A model generated the notes under the pieces. It saw only the letters and a program-made list of their open reading frames with translations. It was not told the origin of the DNA and searched no databases. Both the position numbers and the translations under genes were made by a program. A stretch of DNA of 64,000 nt from Xiphias gladius (Eukaryota > Chordata > Actinopteri > Istiophoriformes > Xiphiidae): NCBI RefSeq assembly GCF_016859285.1, contig NC_053412.1:4894289-4958288 (forward strand), read 5' to 3'. Shown here in pieces: positions 39,550 through 54,260 of this stretch (positions are counted from its first letter, which is position 1; each line of letters opens with the position of its first letter).

Positions 39550-41588
39550 GTAATGCTGTAGAAGGGCTGTTTGATTAAATACATGACCGTAGTAACTGAT
39601 CACTTTGAGAGAAAAATTTGCATGTTCCTCTTCAGAGAAATGTCTGAGTGTTATTCTTTTCCTAAAAATCTTTAAAACAACACATCTGGACACTTCTTGA
39701 TGTTTAATTTTTTGTCACGGAATGATCAACGTTGCGTTTCTCCTAAGGTTGTCTCAGTTGCTTTTTTTCTTTTTTCTATTATTGTTCCATTTCTGTCTCT
39801 GTCTTACTTTGTTTATTTGAGGAAAGCTGGGGATTAAAGTGTCTAAAAGTGTTGAGTGGTGAGTCAATGGTGAAATATACTGTACATCAGTAATTCTATT
39901 CTGTGGATCTCATATGGCATCTGAGACCACTTTCCTCACTCTAACTTGCCCATATTAAGCCATGGATTTCAAATTTTTACAATCTTTTTCCATGTGGTTT
40001 TTGTTCAATTTCTGTTTTATTTTATCTTAATGTTCGTTCTTTTACAGGTAGTTTCCCACTCGAAAATCCGAATACTGTTTAAGAGCCTCCTCCATCCTGC
40101 CAGGAATAGACTTGGAGTGATATACTGAATCCGTTTGTTTTTTGGCCTATGATATGGTAAAAATGATTAATTATTAATGAGCCCAGAACCTCAGCCTTTG
40201 AAAGATCAATGAGTCATAACGATTGCGCGCCAGGTTGATACTAAATCATAACCGCAGTGTGCACGTTCAGTGGGAAGAGGCGGGAAAGGCACGCGGGGTG
40301 GGCAAAAATCAGATGTGCTCCATGCCACTGAGTCCTGCCCTTATTCAAGCAGCTAATATATTCACTGCAGGAGGCGCAGGAAGGAATTTTGATCCCCCAG
40401 AGGCGCTCACCCAACCCCCAATTCCCATTCAGCCTTAAATTGCATAATCCCGGTGTCTTTTTTTCGGCCCCTGTCCAACTGCGGGCCCCTAACTTTCACA
40501 CCTTTTACCTCTCAACAGCAGAGGTTTGTTGATATTTAGTATGTCGATCCTCACAAGAATCTATGGGTCAAAATGAAAAATTAAGGCTTCTGCGAGATAA
40601 CAAGGGACCGATCTTTTCTGGCTGTAAATAAGTGAAGGTGACAAGGTGGGGGTGAGCGAGTTCATGCCTCACTCGGACCATATTTGTGAACCAGAGGGAA
40701 GCAGGGTGGATAGTTAGTATGAGAGGAAGCTGGGATGCAGCCACGGCGATTTGGCCGGGCGCAGACATCTGGCCTGACTTGACTTCCCGCAGCCTCCTCC
40801 AAACAATTCAGGTCCTCTGGTAAATCAGGAGCACTACAGCTGCACTGTGCATGACAGAAAGAAATCTGTTGTTTTGCTGAACACTCGAGTCAACTAAATT
40901 CTTGGATGGTGGGCTTCCTCTTCTAAAAGCTGCAGTCACGCAGTGCTCTGTCGGGCCGGTGGGCTGCCAAAGCGTGGTCCAGGGGATTACGTGGGGTCCT
41001 CAGCAGGAAGAGGAACGATGAGATTATGAGTGTTGTTTCACTCAGTGTGCTTTTTTAGCCTCAGCAGGAATTCACGTAAACACAAACACAGGTACTAACG
41101 ACAAAAAACACCCTCCAGTGGAGTGGCTCTGGACACGAGAGAGTGGTTGCAGGGGCGTTCCACAAGTTTCACACTTCAAAAATCCGCTTAAATTACGCAA
41201 AAGATGTTCGGTGTTTGAGACAGCGTCATGGTGTTTTGGGAGGCTGAGGTTTGGGAATATTTTGTCCACCCCATTAACGTCAGAGACGCAGTCAGTAGGC
41301 TGCATATAAACAAAACATCTTAGTAGTGCAATCGAGTTCAACAGCAACGCAAATTGCAGCCTCCAAAATGAGCCATAGCGTCGAAATCAACACCTCTCAT
41401 ACACCAAGAAACTAAACCTTATAACCTTCACACAGGTAGGACTGAGGTCGACCCACTTAAGAGACAACTGTGGAAAAAGTTTCTATGTTTTATTTTGTTT
41501 CTCTTTTCTTTCTTTTTCTTTTTTTTTGATGAATAGAAATAGGAATGGCTGATTTAGCCAGTCTGTTGTTCCAGTGGTTTCACTACAG

Positions 41589-41708
41589 GACACACACACA
41601 CACACACATATCTATCTATCTATCTATCTATAGATATGAGAGAGAGAGAGAGAGCTATAAATTTATATAGAGAGAGAGATATATAGATTGATATCTAGAG
41701 ATAGAGAG
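41589..41708. repeat. Composite microsatellite CA / TATC / GA / TA
   Basis: Consecutive (CA)n, (TATC)n and (GA)n blocks followed by mixed GATA, GAGA and TATA motifs over about 120 bp. Confidence 0.9.
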
Positions 41709-42027
41709 GTATAGATATTTTTTTTTCACCTTTTTTGTTTTTTTATGAACTCAACCAACTTGTAAATGTATTTTATAAGAAATGTATTTGTAATATATGT
41801 AGACTTTATTATCAGTGATGGTTGACAGGTATTTCATCCGGCCATGATGATGCTGTAATCATGTATATGCAGTATATTCTTTTTGGAAGTACAGTGAGAA
41901 GCGCGAGCAGCAGAAAGTGGCTTTATCGTTGCTCGTGGTATTTTTTTTTTTTTTTTTATTTATCTCCCGTGAAATTCCTGTAAAGTGCCCACGGAGGCCT
42001 GAGGTCCGGCTGTGACACTCGTATAGC

Positions 42028-42062
42028 ACCACCATCATCATCATCATCATCATCATCATCAT
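42028..42062. repeat. (CAT)n trinucleotide repeat
   Basis: About eleven CAT/ATC units, 80 bp or so before the presumed connexin first exon. Confidence 0.9.
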
Positions 42063-42089
42063 ATTATAGAAACGTATAACAGGATCCCC

Positions 42090-42447
42090 ACAGTCCTTTT
42101 GTCGCGAGGGGCCGAACGGTAGTCAGCGTCGTGGATCTCAGGTTTCAGGCGAGGGGCCTCCTTCCGAACGGGGCCGAGTTACGTGGAGGAGGTGCGGGAG
42201 GAGGAGAAGGAGGGGAGCGGGAGCCTGCGGGAATCAGAGATCCTTCCTTCCTTTTTTTTTTTTTTTGCCCCCCCCTCCTGTTCGGGACCCCGACACATGG
42301 GGTCAACGCGGGCTGCGGGGTCTCACACCGAAGGCTGCCTCGGACCCGGACGCACGCAGACGCCGATGAGAGCGCGCGCTAATTAGGAAAACCTGGTCCG
42401 AGCAATTAAGCGCGAGGACAGAAGAGCCGCGGACTGGAGAACAGAAG
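42090..42447 (+). promoter_or_regulatory. CpG-rich promoter and untranslated first exon of the connexin
   Basis: A GC- and CpG-dense stretch that contrasts with its AT-rich surroundings. It ends in a strong donor, ACAGAAG|GTGGGT at 42447/42448. A matching acceptor, TTTCATCCAG, lies at 47088, 32 bp before the connexin ATG, giving a 4.6 kb first intron. A separate untranslated first exon is the normal connexin gene plan. The transcription start is not defined. Confidence 0.5.
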
Positions 42448-45400
42448 GTGGGTGTTTGGCACCGAGAAGCGCGTCGGACTGTTTAGGTTCTGTATTTATT
42501 TTTATTCGGGGTTTTTATTTTCGTTTCGGTTTTACAACTTAATTAACCCTCATTCGAGTTCGTCTGGCAGCCAGAAAGTTTGTTTTACGAGCGGGGTTTC
42601 GGGTCTAAATTTACCAAGCGGGGCTCCGCGTGACGAGTTCTGGATCTTGCCTCTCGCAGGAGAGCGGTGAGTCGTCCTGGTCCCCCCCCCCCCTGGGTCT
42701 CAAGTCCAGAGGGGTGTAAGATTTAATCCAGCAGAGACCCCGTAAAAGCGATTTTGCTAGAGCGACCTAAGATGTTAGAAAGTCGTAGTGTTTGATGGAA
42801 GTGCCAGAGAGGGCTGCTTCCTTTGCACAGGGAAAAGTTCCACATCGGAATGACTAAATAAACTAGAGTCCAGACTACAAGGCTTACAGTGATTACCCCC
42901 CCCCCTTGTTTTTTTTTAAAATGAGTAATCCTCCTACTAATCGTGGTTTTAACTTTCCCAACTAGTCGTGTCTCTGGCTCTTTTGAAATGATGTCTTCAT
43001 CTCCTTATTTTGCCGGAGTTTTTGGTCTCCCCGCTGAAGCTTGGCAGCGCTTTGTTTTCCTCCAGGAATACCACACTTTCCAAAACAACTCAATCTGACT
43101 CAGCAGAGCGTGTTCGTAGCTTTCAGCAGCTCTGCTGAGGATCCTTTTTAAACCCCCTTTCAGCGGCTTTAACTTCTCGTTTGAAATTTGCCCTGTGGAT
43201 GAAGTGTTGGGTTTTATTTTGTATTTTTTTTCCCTCCCCCCTCTGGATGTCATTTGCAAATTCAGTCTTTTTTTTTTTTTTTCTTTTTCCACGCTGACAG
43301 TACAGAAGAACAGTGATTGACATTGGTAGACGCTGTGTTCTCCCCTTGCTGCTCGGACTGCATGGGGATTTCATGTGCCCTGTGTCTGCTCTCTGAACCC
43401 TAAAATCCAGCTTTCTGCTTTTGGTTAGGCAGGAATGTTAACTTGCCTTCGCTTTGTCCAGATCCTTTTTCCCAAAAACTCTCCAACCCCCCCCCCTCCT
43501 CCTCCATCTCCTCCTGGAGCCGAGTGGCTCCTCAAGCAGAAAAGCCATTAAATCATTTGAGCTGGGTTTAGTCCACGTGAGCAAATAAGCTACTGTTTGA
43601 AAGCTTTGGTCGACTGTTGGGACAGGGGGCATTGCGAAAAAAAATGTTCGCATTTACGTGAGCCAGGAGGCCAGTTTGTCGAAGTCGAATACATTGTTGG
43701 GTGATGAGCTGCTCTTCTTTTTCTGTGTGTGTGTGTCTGTCCCTTTTGTGTCTTTATCTAGAGAGCAGCAGAAAGGGGCATTTAACAGTGTGTTAACAAG
43801 GGGCGCAATAAAGGTTTCTCGTCTGAGTAAATTTGCTCTGTCTGCTGCTGTGGGTGGAGAGAGAGAGCGAACTTCTAAGAGGAGTCGTCTTCTTTTTAAT
43901 CTTTTCCCCTTAGCCCTGCACCCTGGGGAACCCTTAGCAGGAGATAAACACTTCTTTGGAGCACTAACACCTGCCGCACGAAGTTTTACATCACAAGTTA
44001 CAAAATGGAAACTGCACTTTGACCCACTGGCGGTGCCCAGCCACTGTCTAAAATTACAGAAAAACTCTCTGGCTCTCCTGCCAAGAGTCGGTGCAGTGGG
44101 CTTGAAATGACTTAGCAGCCAGGAGTAGTTCGCCCCCTTGCTAAGACATATACCACCCTGGCCGTGGCGTTTTCAGTGACATTCCTATGCGGCAGGCATG
44201 AGGCGTCAAAAGGAACTTGCAAATGAGCTTTTTATAGCGGATTAATTTTGTTCTGGATGGAAGTAGAGCAGCAAGAACACATCATGAGAGTGTTTGCAAC
44301 ATTAAAAATAAGATGGGGGGGAATGTCAGGGATTCAAATGTACTGACAATGTGGACGTTTTGTGAACCAAGCCGTCGCTCATATATATATATTTTTTTTA
44401 TTTTTATGTTGCCCAGTGCAAACGCTGCATTTCCAACCCCCTCTGTTGGCAAGGTCAAGAGACATCCAGTAAGTCTGCACTGACCACAGTGTGGTGACAG
44501 GTTTGTTTGAAGTTTGATAAGGTGGCACAATCACACGTAGAACCCCCCCCCCCCCTCCGAGGTCAAATTCAAATGTCAGCCTGCAGTTCCTTGTGTAGGC
44601 AGCTCGGCATGTTTGGATTATACTTCCATTAGATGACTGTAAGTGGTTAGACTGCGGATTCGTGACGATAAAGCCTTAAGATACTTGTGGTCACTGATTT
44701 TTGGATTAGGGTTTGAGCTGGCGAGGGCTGAATATCAGCTCACGCCGAGCGAGAGTGAGTTTCGGTGGAGGAAACCAGTACGCGCTGCTAACTGGGACTG
44801 ATGACGTTTAAAGGGGCGATCCGCCTCTCTGGATGTCGGACTGTTCAGCTGGGAGAAACCAGCACGCATGGGATAAGCAGTTTTGAGCCAAGATAACAAA
44901 GCATGTAAGAACACCTTAGTGTTTTTCTTGAGGATTTGTCTTTCAAAGCGCTGCATAACTCTGCTGAAACACCCCTGCCATCCATAGGTGGGGTGTGTAA
45001 TTTGTGTGGTAGGGGGGGAAACAGACGTCCCTCCGCAGCTGTGCTCGTTCCCGTCTCAGACTTTCCTTTCAGGGTCGCAAAGTTGTCTGTTTTTATCAAA
45101 CACCTCAACCATTCCCACGACCCAAAATCTACACTTGTCAGACACTGGTTGGTTTTCTGGAGATAATGGTACAACGTCTATGTAGTGGATGAATCTCACC
45201 TTTTTTTTTTTTTTTTTTTTTTTTAAATGTGACTCAGTTCTATATTTATTGCCTGAAACCTGAAATACTTTTGAGTCCAAGTCCAGCTGTTTCAAGGTCT
45301 GTAATTGCCTGTCAGGATTCTAACCAAACGGGGCCAACTTCTAACGTGTCTTTGCGGCCTCGCTTTGGCTGATGGGGCCCTGAAGGCCTGTTTTTTGGTA

Positions 45401-47088
45401 AGATACTTTTTCTGGTCAGGCTCAGGCAAGTCAGACTCACCATTTCTCGGCATCTGAATCCCCCAGATTGGAGGAAGGATTTTTGTAAAGGAATTGATGA
45501 GTAACCTGGCAAGTGAGAGCCTGAGTGTCATGCATTAATCTGAGTAAACATGTCTACATTTGCTTGTAATGGCTAAAAAACCGTCCTGTTGCAGTGAGTC
45601 ATGAAATGCTATTTTTTCTTTTTTTTTTTTTTCTTTTTTTCTTCTCTGCTACAGCCTATTTTCTGAAATGAGAGATGTTGGGCAGATAGGTCCGAGGAGT
45701 TCTAAAGGATCCCCTTTAAAATCTTTTTGTGCCCTGCTTGGGCGACGAATACATTCATCCAGATATTAAACCCAACTGAGGTTAGATACTTTTTTTTAAA
45801 ATTTTAGTGCTGTATTCGATGTGGCCTTTCAATTTCAGTGCTCAAATAGGCTTCAGGGGAAAATTTTTTTAGCTACTTTTTAATAATCATATCATGGAAG
45901 TTGTCAAACTACCACACAAAGTCTGGCATGGTCTTCATTTTGGTTCCAAAAATTTGGTAACTCCAGCTTTTCTGTGAACCCTGTGATTCTCTTTGAAGGA
46001 GCAATCGCTTGGTTGTTGAACTGAAGAAAGACCAGCTCAGTTCTGTTGTTTGTCTTCATGTAAAGGTGTGTGGCTGTGGCTTTTAAACAATTTAAAGGGC
46101 TAATCGCTGGCAGTGTGACAGGAACGAAATTCCTAACCCCTTCACTGCTTTGGTATCATAATACCTACGGCCCCGAAGCCACAGCAGGTCTCTTCACGGC
46201 TAGCAGCCACTTGCCAGCCGACGCTCTGATGTTGGATTAAGCCGCTCGGGCTTAGCATGGCAGGGAGGGAGAACGTGGGTTTACCGAACTGCTGCTGGGA
46301 CTACTGCTCTCTGACCAGCAGGACTGATTCACAGTGTTTTTGTAGTTGAATGTGACCTGCGTCTGATTAAAACAAAGCATGTGGCCGAGTTCATTGCTCA
46401 GCCCTGCGGTTGAGGTTTACCCAGAATACCTTCATGCAGTATTTACACTTGCGTTTTTTGACTCATTTTGCTAACGTGTGAATTTGTAAACGTGTCAGTC
46501 CAACGAAGAGTATTTCAGTAATTTCTCTAGGTTTTAAAAGTTCATTGACTAAAGGCCAGCAACAAATTTCCATTTTTATTATTAAATTATACGCTAATTG
46601 TTTTTTCGGTTAATTGTTTGGTCCATAAAATGTCAGTAAATAGGGAAAAATGTCCTTCACAATTTCCCAGAGCCCAAGGTGACGTTTCCAAATGTCTTGT
46701 TTTATCCAACCAACAGTCTAAGACTCAAAATATTCAGTTTGCTATCATAGAAGTCTAACAAAACCAGCCAGTGGTCACATTTAAGAGGATAGAAACGATG
46801 AATTTCGGGCATTTTTTTTGCTTAAAAATGACTGAAACACAGAGCGACTTTAGGAATTAATTTTCTGTGGGTTGACTTATCAATTAATCGACTAATTGTA
46901 AAGAATTGACTTAACACAGCCTGTAATAGCTTTTCTGGTTGTCAGTTCATTTTAAATTGCAGTGTGCTGTGGAGAAGAAAAGAAGAAAAAACCTTAAACC
47001 TGAGTTTTTTTAAAATTAAAAAAAAATAAAACAGTATTTAATTGGTAATCATGACGGTGTTTTTTTTGTTTTTGTTTGTTTCATCCAG
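42448..47088 (+). other. Presumed first intron of the connexin
   Basis: No coding exon recognised. Holds poly-T runs (43268-43282, 45201-45224), short poly-C runs, and a family A element at 46530-46915 close to its 3' end. Confidence 0.45.
46530..46915 (+). repeat. Family A MITE-like element, copy 3
   Basis: Contains TTGGTCCATAAAATGTCAG, CCCAGAGCCCAAGGTGACG, CAAATGTCTTGTTTTATCC and TCAATTAATCGACTAATTG, the typical order for this teleost repeat. It is the most complete plus-orientation copy and ends about 200 bp before the connexin ATG. Confidence 0.65.
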
Positions 47089-47099
47089 TGCTGATTTAG

Positions 47100-49238
<2,139 letters not shown>

Positions 49239-49339
49239 GCGTGCTTCCTGCCTCAAACGTCTGTCCTTCCATTCCTACTGGCCTTAAACACATGGGGGAA
49301 GCACATATGGGAATGCAGTCAGACCACTGAGGGAGACCA

Positions 49340-49373
<34 letters not shown>

Positions 49374-50940
49374 GTGTGTGTGTGTGTTTTTGTATGCATA
49401 TGTGGATAAGAGAAATGAGCCTTTCAGTATTAGGGGTCAGCCGAAAAGAAAGAAAAATGCTGACCAAGCTGTTTTATGACAAATGGTTCATCTCCACGAC
49501 TCTAAACTTGAAAGCCTTCCACATCTCAAGTTTCTGCTTGCCGACCTCCGTCCAAACCTTGACTGTGCCTTCAGCTAAAACCTTGTCTACACCCTGTTCT
49601 TTCAGCCACTGTGTTTTCGTGGCCATGCAGTAATCCTCATCCATTTCAGACCTTGTAAGGATTGTTGTCGGCTTTAAACTCCTCTGGCCGAGTGTAGTGT
49701 TTTTTGTTTTTGATTTTGGTTTTTTTTTTTTTGTTGTCTTCACAAAATAGTCTCTCTTTTTATAAAAATGTCGCCAAATGTTAATGTCTCACTTTGTTGA
49801 GCCTTGTTGGCCTCGGAGAGAATCTCAAACAGTAACAGCCTGGGGTTATATCATTTCTGGAGCGTGTGCAGCAGGCGTAACCTGTGCTAGATGAGTCACG
49901 TTTAAATTAAACAGATTTGGTGTTAGGGATTATTGTTTATCAGCCAGAAGCCACAACATTTCAGAAAGGTTTGCCAGATATTTGAAAGCCTGTGTATTTA
50001 CTCCAATCGGCCAAAATGTTTACCTGGGAAATGCTTGAATTCTTTATCAACAAGAAATGTTCCGAGGAACTTCCAAGAGTCATTTTTGTACAATCAATTC
50101 ATTTAAAATACTCAATTTATTTTACCAGTACTTTTTTTTTTTTTTTTGGTACTATGACTTGACCAAAGCTCTAGATTAGTTACTTTTTGTCTTGAGAGAA
50201 GAGTTGGCATCACGAATGGCACCTGCTTCACACGACTGCTGAGAAGTAGGCACATGGATGTTTCCCTAAAATGATGTACTATAGAAATTATTCACAATGT
50301 TCGTCATTGCAGAATGTTAAAAAATTAATTTTGCTTCTTGAGAGATTTTTTTTGCTAACCAGCTGGAAACATCTGTCTTCCAGGCTACTGTCAACAATTA
50401 AACTTCATCTTTGTCTTTTGAAATTTACATTCTTCTTTGGTGAGACACATTTTCCATTCTTGACCTGCACCACTAGTCCTCCTTTGTGCTGAAACATGGA
50501 TGCTTTCATGCATCCTGGAAAAAAAAAAAAAAAAAAATCAGCCCAGCTGACGAAAGGATGACTGTTGGCTGCTGAAAGCACAGTCCGGTGCCATGTAAAC
50601 ACACAATCTTCAGTTCAACATGAGACTTTTGTTCAATAGCTTTCAGTGTTCATTCAGAGTTCATAGTGTTTCATAGCCTGTCAGTGGGTTTAATGATCTG
50701 TGGCTGGAAAAATGAAACAGCAGATTGCCCAAGGAGCGGTTTGTATTCTTGTAATCATCTCACTTCCAGTTTTGCTACTTATTGCAAGGTACAACATTCC
50801 ACTTTGAGTATGGTATTTCTTCAGCAGTTTATATTACATTTGTCTTTTTTTTTTTTTTTTCAATCGCAAGTTTTGTAGTTTTTGTAACTGTAGAGATTAT
50901 TTTGTCTTCAGAGTAAATAAATATATTTGGACATGATGGT
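49239..50940 (+). other. Connexin 3' UTR with polyadenylation signal
   Basis: About 1.7 kb of non-coding sequence after the stop. An AATAAA hexamer occurs at 50916-50921 and is followed by a T/G-rich stretch (GGTTTCGTCTCTGG). It includes a (GT)n tract at 49342-49388 and poly-T runs. The end of the transcript is inferred only from the hexamer. Confidence 0.5.
49342..49388. repeat. (GT)n microsatellite in connexin 3' UTR
   Basis: About 47 bp of GT with one TCC interruption. Confidence 0.9.
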
Positions 50941-52192
50941 TTCGTCTCTGGACTTGACTCTCTGGTGATAAAGGTACTACGTATGTACATCTTTTTTTTT
51001 TTTTTTTTTCCAGAGTCATAACATTCGTGGCATTTACAGAACACAACTGAGTCCCGTGTTTTAATCTGTGGTTTAATATGCATTACTGCATATAAATTAA
51101 CAACAGAGGCAAGACCTGTGTGTGTGTGTGTGTGTGTGTGAGGGTAATGAAGTCAAACGATGCAGTTTAAAAGTAGGCCTATGCTGCCCTCTAAAGGTGA
51201 GAATCACAAAACAAAGGAAAAACAATACAGTGCTGGCTTTAATTTTACAGATTGTTGCTAAATACACACGAAAAGAAAACAAACTTTTAATAATTACTAA
51301 AAGAAACTGCTCATTTAAAAGCAAAAATGCCCATTTTTTTTAAACTTGCCCCTGGTAGTTTATGGCCATGCAAATAGTACTGGTTTTATGAGCTGAGACA
51401 TGAGATGTCAAACTAAATCTTCTGCACCAACAAGTTTTTCTAGAAACAGTGACTCGGGTCTTCAGGATTGTCCGCAGACCTTGCTGTGGACAGTTCTGAG
51501 AGGAACTATTTGTTTGGTAGAAAGTTGTTCCAGTCAGGGGCCAAATTTTAAAACCTCACCACATAAAACCAGAAATGTCTGCATGGCTATGTGGCACAAA
51601 AGCAAAATGGAAAAAAAAAAATTGCTTTGTTCCAGTTCCATACTACATACTAAATCAAAGTGGGTTTTATGGATGCACTGGAAAAGTAATAAAATATACT
51701 CAAAGAAAGTCATAATGCATGCTAAAAAAAATTTAAAAAAAAAAGAAGCTTGTTTTTGAGCTGTTGATGGACATAATTTTCCAACAAAGAAAATGGAGGA
51801 TCTCCTCACGGATGCCAAAAATTAAAATAAATCGGGAGAGGTGGTAAAACGAGTTCCAGGAACACATCGGAAAACATTTAAATCATTGGGGGGAAAAAGA
51901 TTTTGCTTTGTCTTTGTGAACTTTAACTGGCATGGCAAAGTTGTGGTTTGATCAACATGCAGTGGCACAAGTACTAGATCTTTTCCTGTTAGCATAAAAC
52001 AGTTAAGTATCTTGATTCTTTTGTATATTAACTCCAAAAAACGGTATATTTACAGTATAGTCTACAGAGTATAGTGTACTGAGGGTGAAATCTCAAATCC
52101 TCAGCACATAAAACATAAACTGGCTTAATACCACTGTGGTAGAAAGAAAATGACCTGTCATTTGAGTGAACTAGCCCCTTAAACTTTCATGT
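50941..52192. other. Convergent spacer between connexin and inha 3' ends
   Basis: The connexin (plus) and inha (minus) converge here, so both 3' UTRs may extend into it. No coding sequence recognised. It contains (TG)n at 51118-51139 and several poly-A/T runs. No clear minus-strand AATAAA was found for inha. Confidence 0.45.
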
Positions 52193-53794
52193 TCAGATAC
52201 AAGAACACTCTTCAGGTATAATGTTGGGCAAAGTCTCATACTGGAATGAGTATCCACCATCGGACGTGGTGGTGATCCTCAGGGACCTCATGGTCCCCGG
52301 GACCGGAGCGCAGCACTGAGCGATCCCCAGCATCGCTGTGGTGCGATCCCAGGCCGAGCAGTTTCCGTGGCAGTAGTAGAAAGTCAGCGCTGTCGGATGG
52401 ACAATCCAGTTGTCCCAGCCCAGCTCCTCAAAGCTGATTTCGATCTCTGCCCGGTGGCAGTCGCTCTGCTGCGGTCTCTCCTGCGAGGGCCGCTGGAGCA
52501 GGTCGATGGCAGAAGGAGACCAGGGGATGGTTACTGGTGCATGACGGGGTGAACGGGCTGGACCACGAGGTTGTTTGTGGAGGTGAAGAAAGGGCATCTT
52601 GTCCGGTTCATTGCCGTGGCACTGACAGATCGGACAGCGGACCTGGAGCAGAAAAGGGCCTTCAGACAAAGCGGCCAGCAGGCTCTGATTCAGGTGGTAG
52701 GTGGTCCAGCCGTCCGGGCTCATCACTGACGGAGCCTCTGCTGCCTGAAAAAGCTGCTGCGCTAAAGTGAGAATAAACAGCGGGGCAGAAGTGTTGGCTG
52801 TGGCTCCTTCGCCTGCATAGAACCAGAAGTGGGCAGATGTGACCCGGGTCTCCGGGTTGTTCGCGGAGGGCTGGAAGCGATAAGTGAACTGGCTTTCGGT
52901 TTTTTCTCCAGGGGCTGAGTCAGACCTGGCACAGGATGAGTCTGCCGCAGTAAGATGAGAAAGAAGTCAGTGAGGCACGCAGAAAACTCTGATAGAGTTT
53001 ACTCCAATAAAAAACAATGTGGTATGAGCATATGCAATACACACCAGACTGAAATGTAATGGTAGGAATGACTACGTGGAAAACATGGCACTGAAGTCCA
53101 GGCAGGGTAGTTCACACAAACACAAATGTAATCATTTCTGCACAATCGTTATGGAAGCACTTTGCTGCACTTTAGTCGGGTTTTGTGTTCAAGCACCCTA
53201 TAAAAACACACAAAGATCACATTTCTGAAAATGTTTGTAATTTGGATTCTCTAGTGCACCGGTTGAGTCATAACTATGGATTAACCTCCCCCACAAACCA
53301 AGAATATTCACTCAGAGGGCAATAACACCTGGCTTTTTGAATTATTGTCCTGAATTTAAAGATGCAAAAAGGGAGGTACAGCGTTTTGGACTGAAACTGT
53401 TCAAATACATCGAAAGGAGGGAGGGAAAGTTTTAGAAATGTTATTGAGGTTTAAAAAACAACAACAACAACAACAGAAACCAAAGCTTCTCACCAGGACT
53501 GGGGAAGACAATAATTTGAAACATTTCCTTGTTTGGACTGGTTCGATGGTTGACCCACGCTGTCCTGCTACTCCTGGGGGCCCTCCGATGCCTGTGCCTT
53601 GCGCCTGGCTGTGCCCCGTCCACATCAGTAGCCTGCACCGTGGCCACAGGAGGCTCTTCCAGCCTGAGGCCCTCCAGAACCCGCTCTCTGAACCAGGACA
53701 ACACTGCCTCCCTGGACAGCTCCTCTCCGCCGCACGCTTGAATCAGACTGTGGATCCACAGAGGACACAGGAGGAGGAGAGCGCAGGACACCAT
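52193..53794 (-). CDS. inha: Inhibin alpha subunit precursor, complete
   Basis: Two exons (53794-53494 and 52941-52193, phase 1 junction) give 349 residues. The secreted alpha subunit pairs with an activin beta subunit to form inhibin, which represses FSH and antagonises activin. The start is the ATG at 53794, giving signal peptide MVSCALLLLCPLW...; an upstream TTG at 53812 is not credible. A basic site RHRHRR at residues 66-71 matches the pro/alpha-N cleavage, and RSPR ending at R233 matches the mature alpha-C cleavage. The 116-residue mature domain has seven cysteines beginning at C262, with the family blocks SFEELGWDNWIV, YYCHGNC, CCAPVPGTMR and TTSDGGYSFQYET and the C-terminal CSCI. The donor is CCTG|GTGAGA and the acceptor GCGGCAG. 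The two-exon layout is that of vertebrate inha. In mammals inha neighbours stk11ip; here the connexin lies between them. Confidence 0.96.
53458..53476. repeat. (CAA)n repeat just inside the inha intron
   Basis: Six CAA units, some 20 bp beyond the exon 1 donor on the minus strand, where they read (TTG)n. Confidence 0.85.
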
Positions 53795-54227
53795 GGCTGT
53801 AGTGTGTGACAACCGCTTGGCGCAAAATACCTTCCAGGTGTAGCAACAGAAATGTGTCCAGAGGGTAACTCTGACTCCGAGTTTCTATGAAGATGGAGTT
53901 CCAATCAGCTCCAGAAAACTGATCCTCTTCTGTGACTTTCCTTATTCTCACATACAGTATATCTGTTTGGCTTTGCAGCTATCTGGGTCTGAGTTGAAGC
54001 CTGCAAGCAAAAGCATTTTGTTGCCAACACATAAATGGAAGATAGCAAAGAATGGCCTTGGCGGTTGGGATATTGAATTATCTGTTTTTGTAGCTGTTTC
54101 ACACAGTATCAAGGGAATGTGTCTGCATGTTTTATTTTCCTCTTTTTCTGTTCTGCAGAGTTGCTTTTGGGTGGTTTTGTTGACTTATAGCTCGAGCAAG
54201 GGTCCAGACATCAGCCACTGGCACATG

Positions 54228-54260
54228 CTGTACATGTGCATTATTGATGCACATGTACAG
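54228..54260. repeat. Perfect 14-bp inverted repeat with 5-base loop
   Basis: Arms CTGTACATGTGCAT and ATGCACATGTACAG are exact reverse complements around TATTG. No gene overlaps it. Confidence 0.95.

Larger units (their letters stand above)
39550..42090. other. Intergenic region upstream of the connexin
   Basis: No gene recognised. It contains the composite microsatellite at 41589-41708 and a trinucleotide repeat at 42028-42062 just before the CpG-rich first exon. Confidence 0.5.

Noticed and set aside
43658..44110. 150-residue plus-strand open frame in the connexin first intron
   Set aside because: Low-complexity composition, no domain recognised, no start or splice support; length is compatible with chance.
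53795..53812. Upstream extension of inha to 53812
   Set aside because: It would begin with TTG; the ATG at 53794 starts a normal signal peptide.
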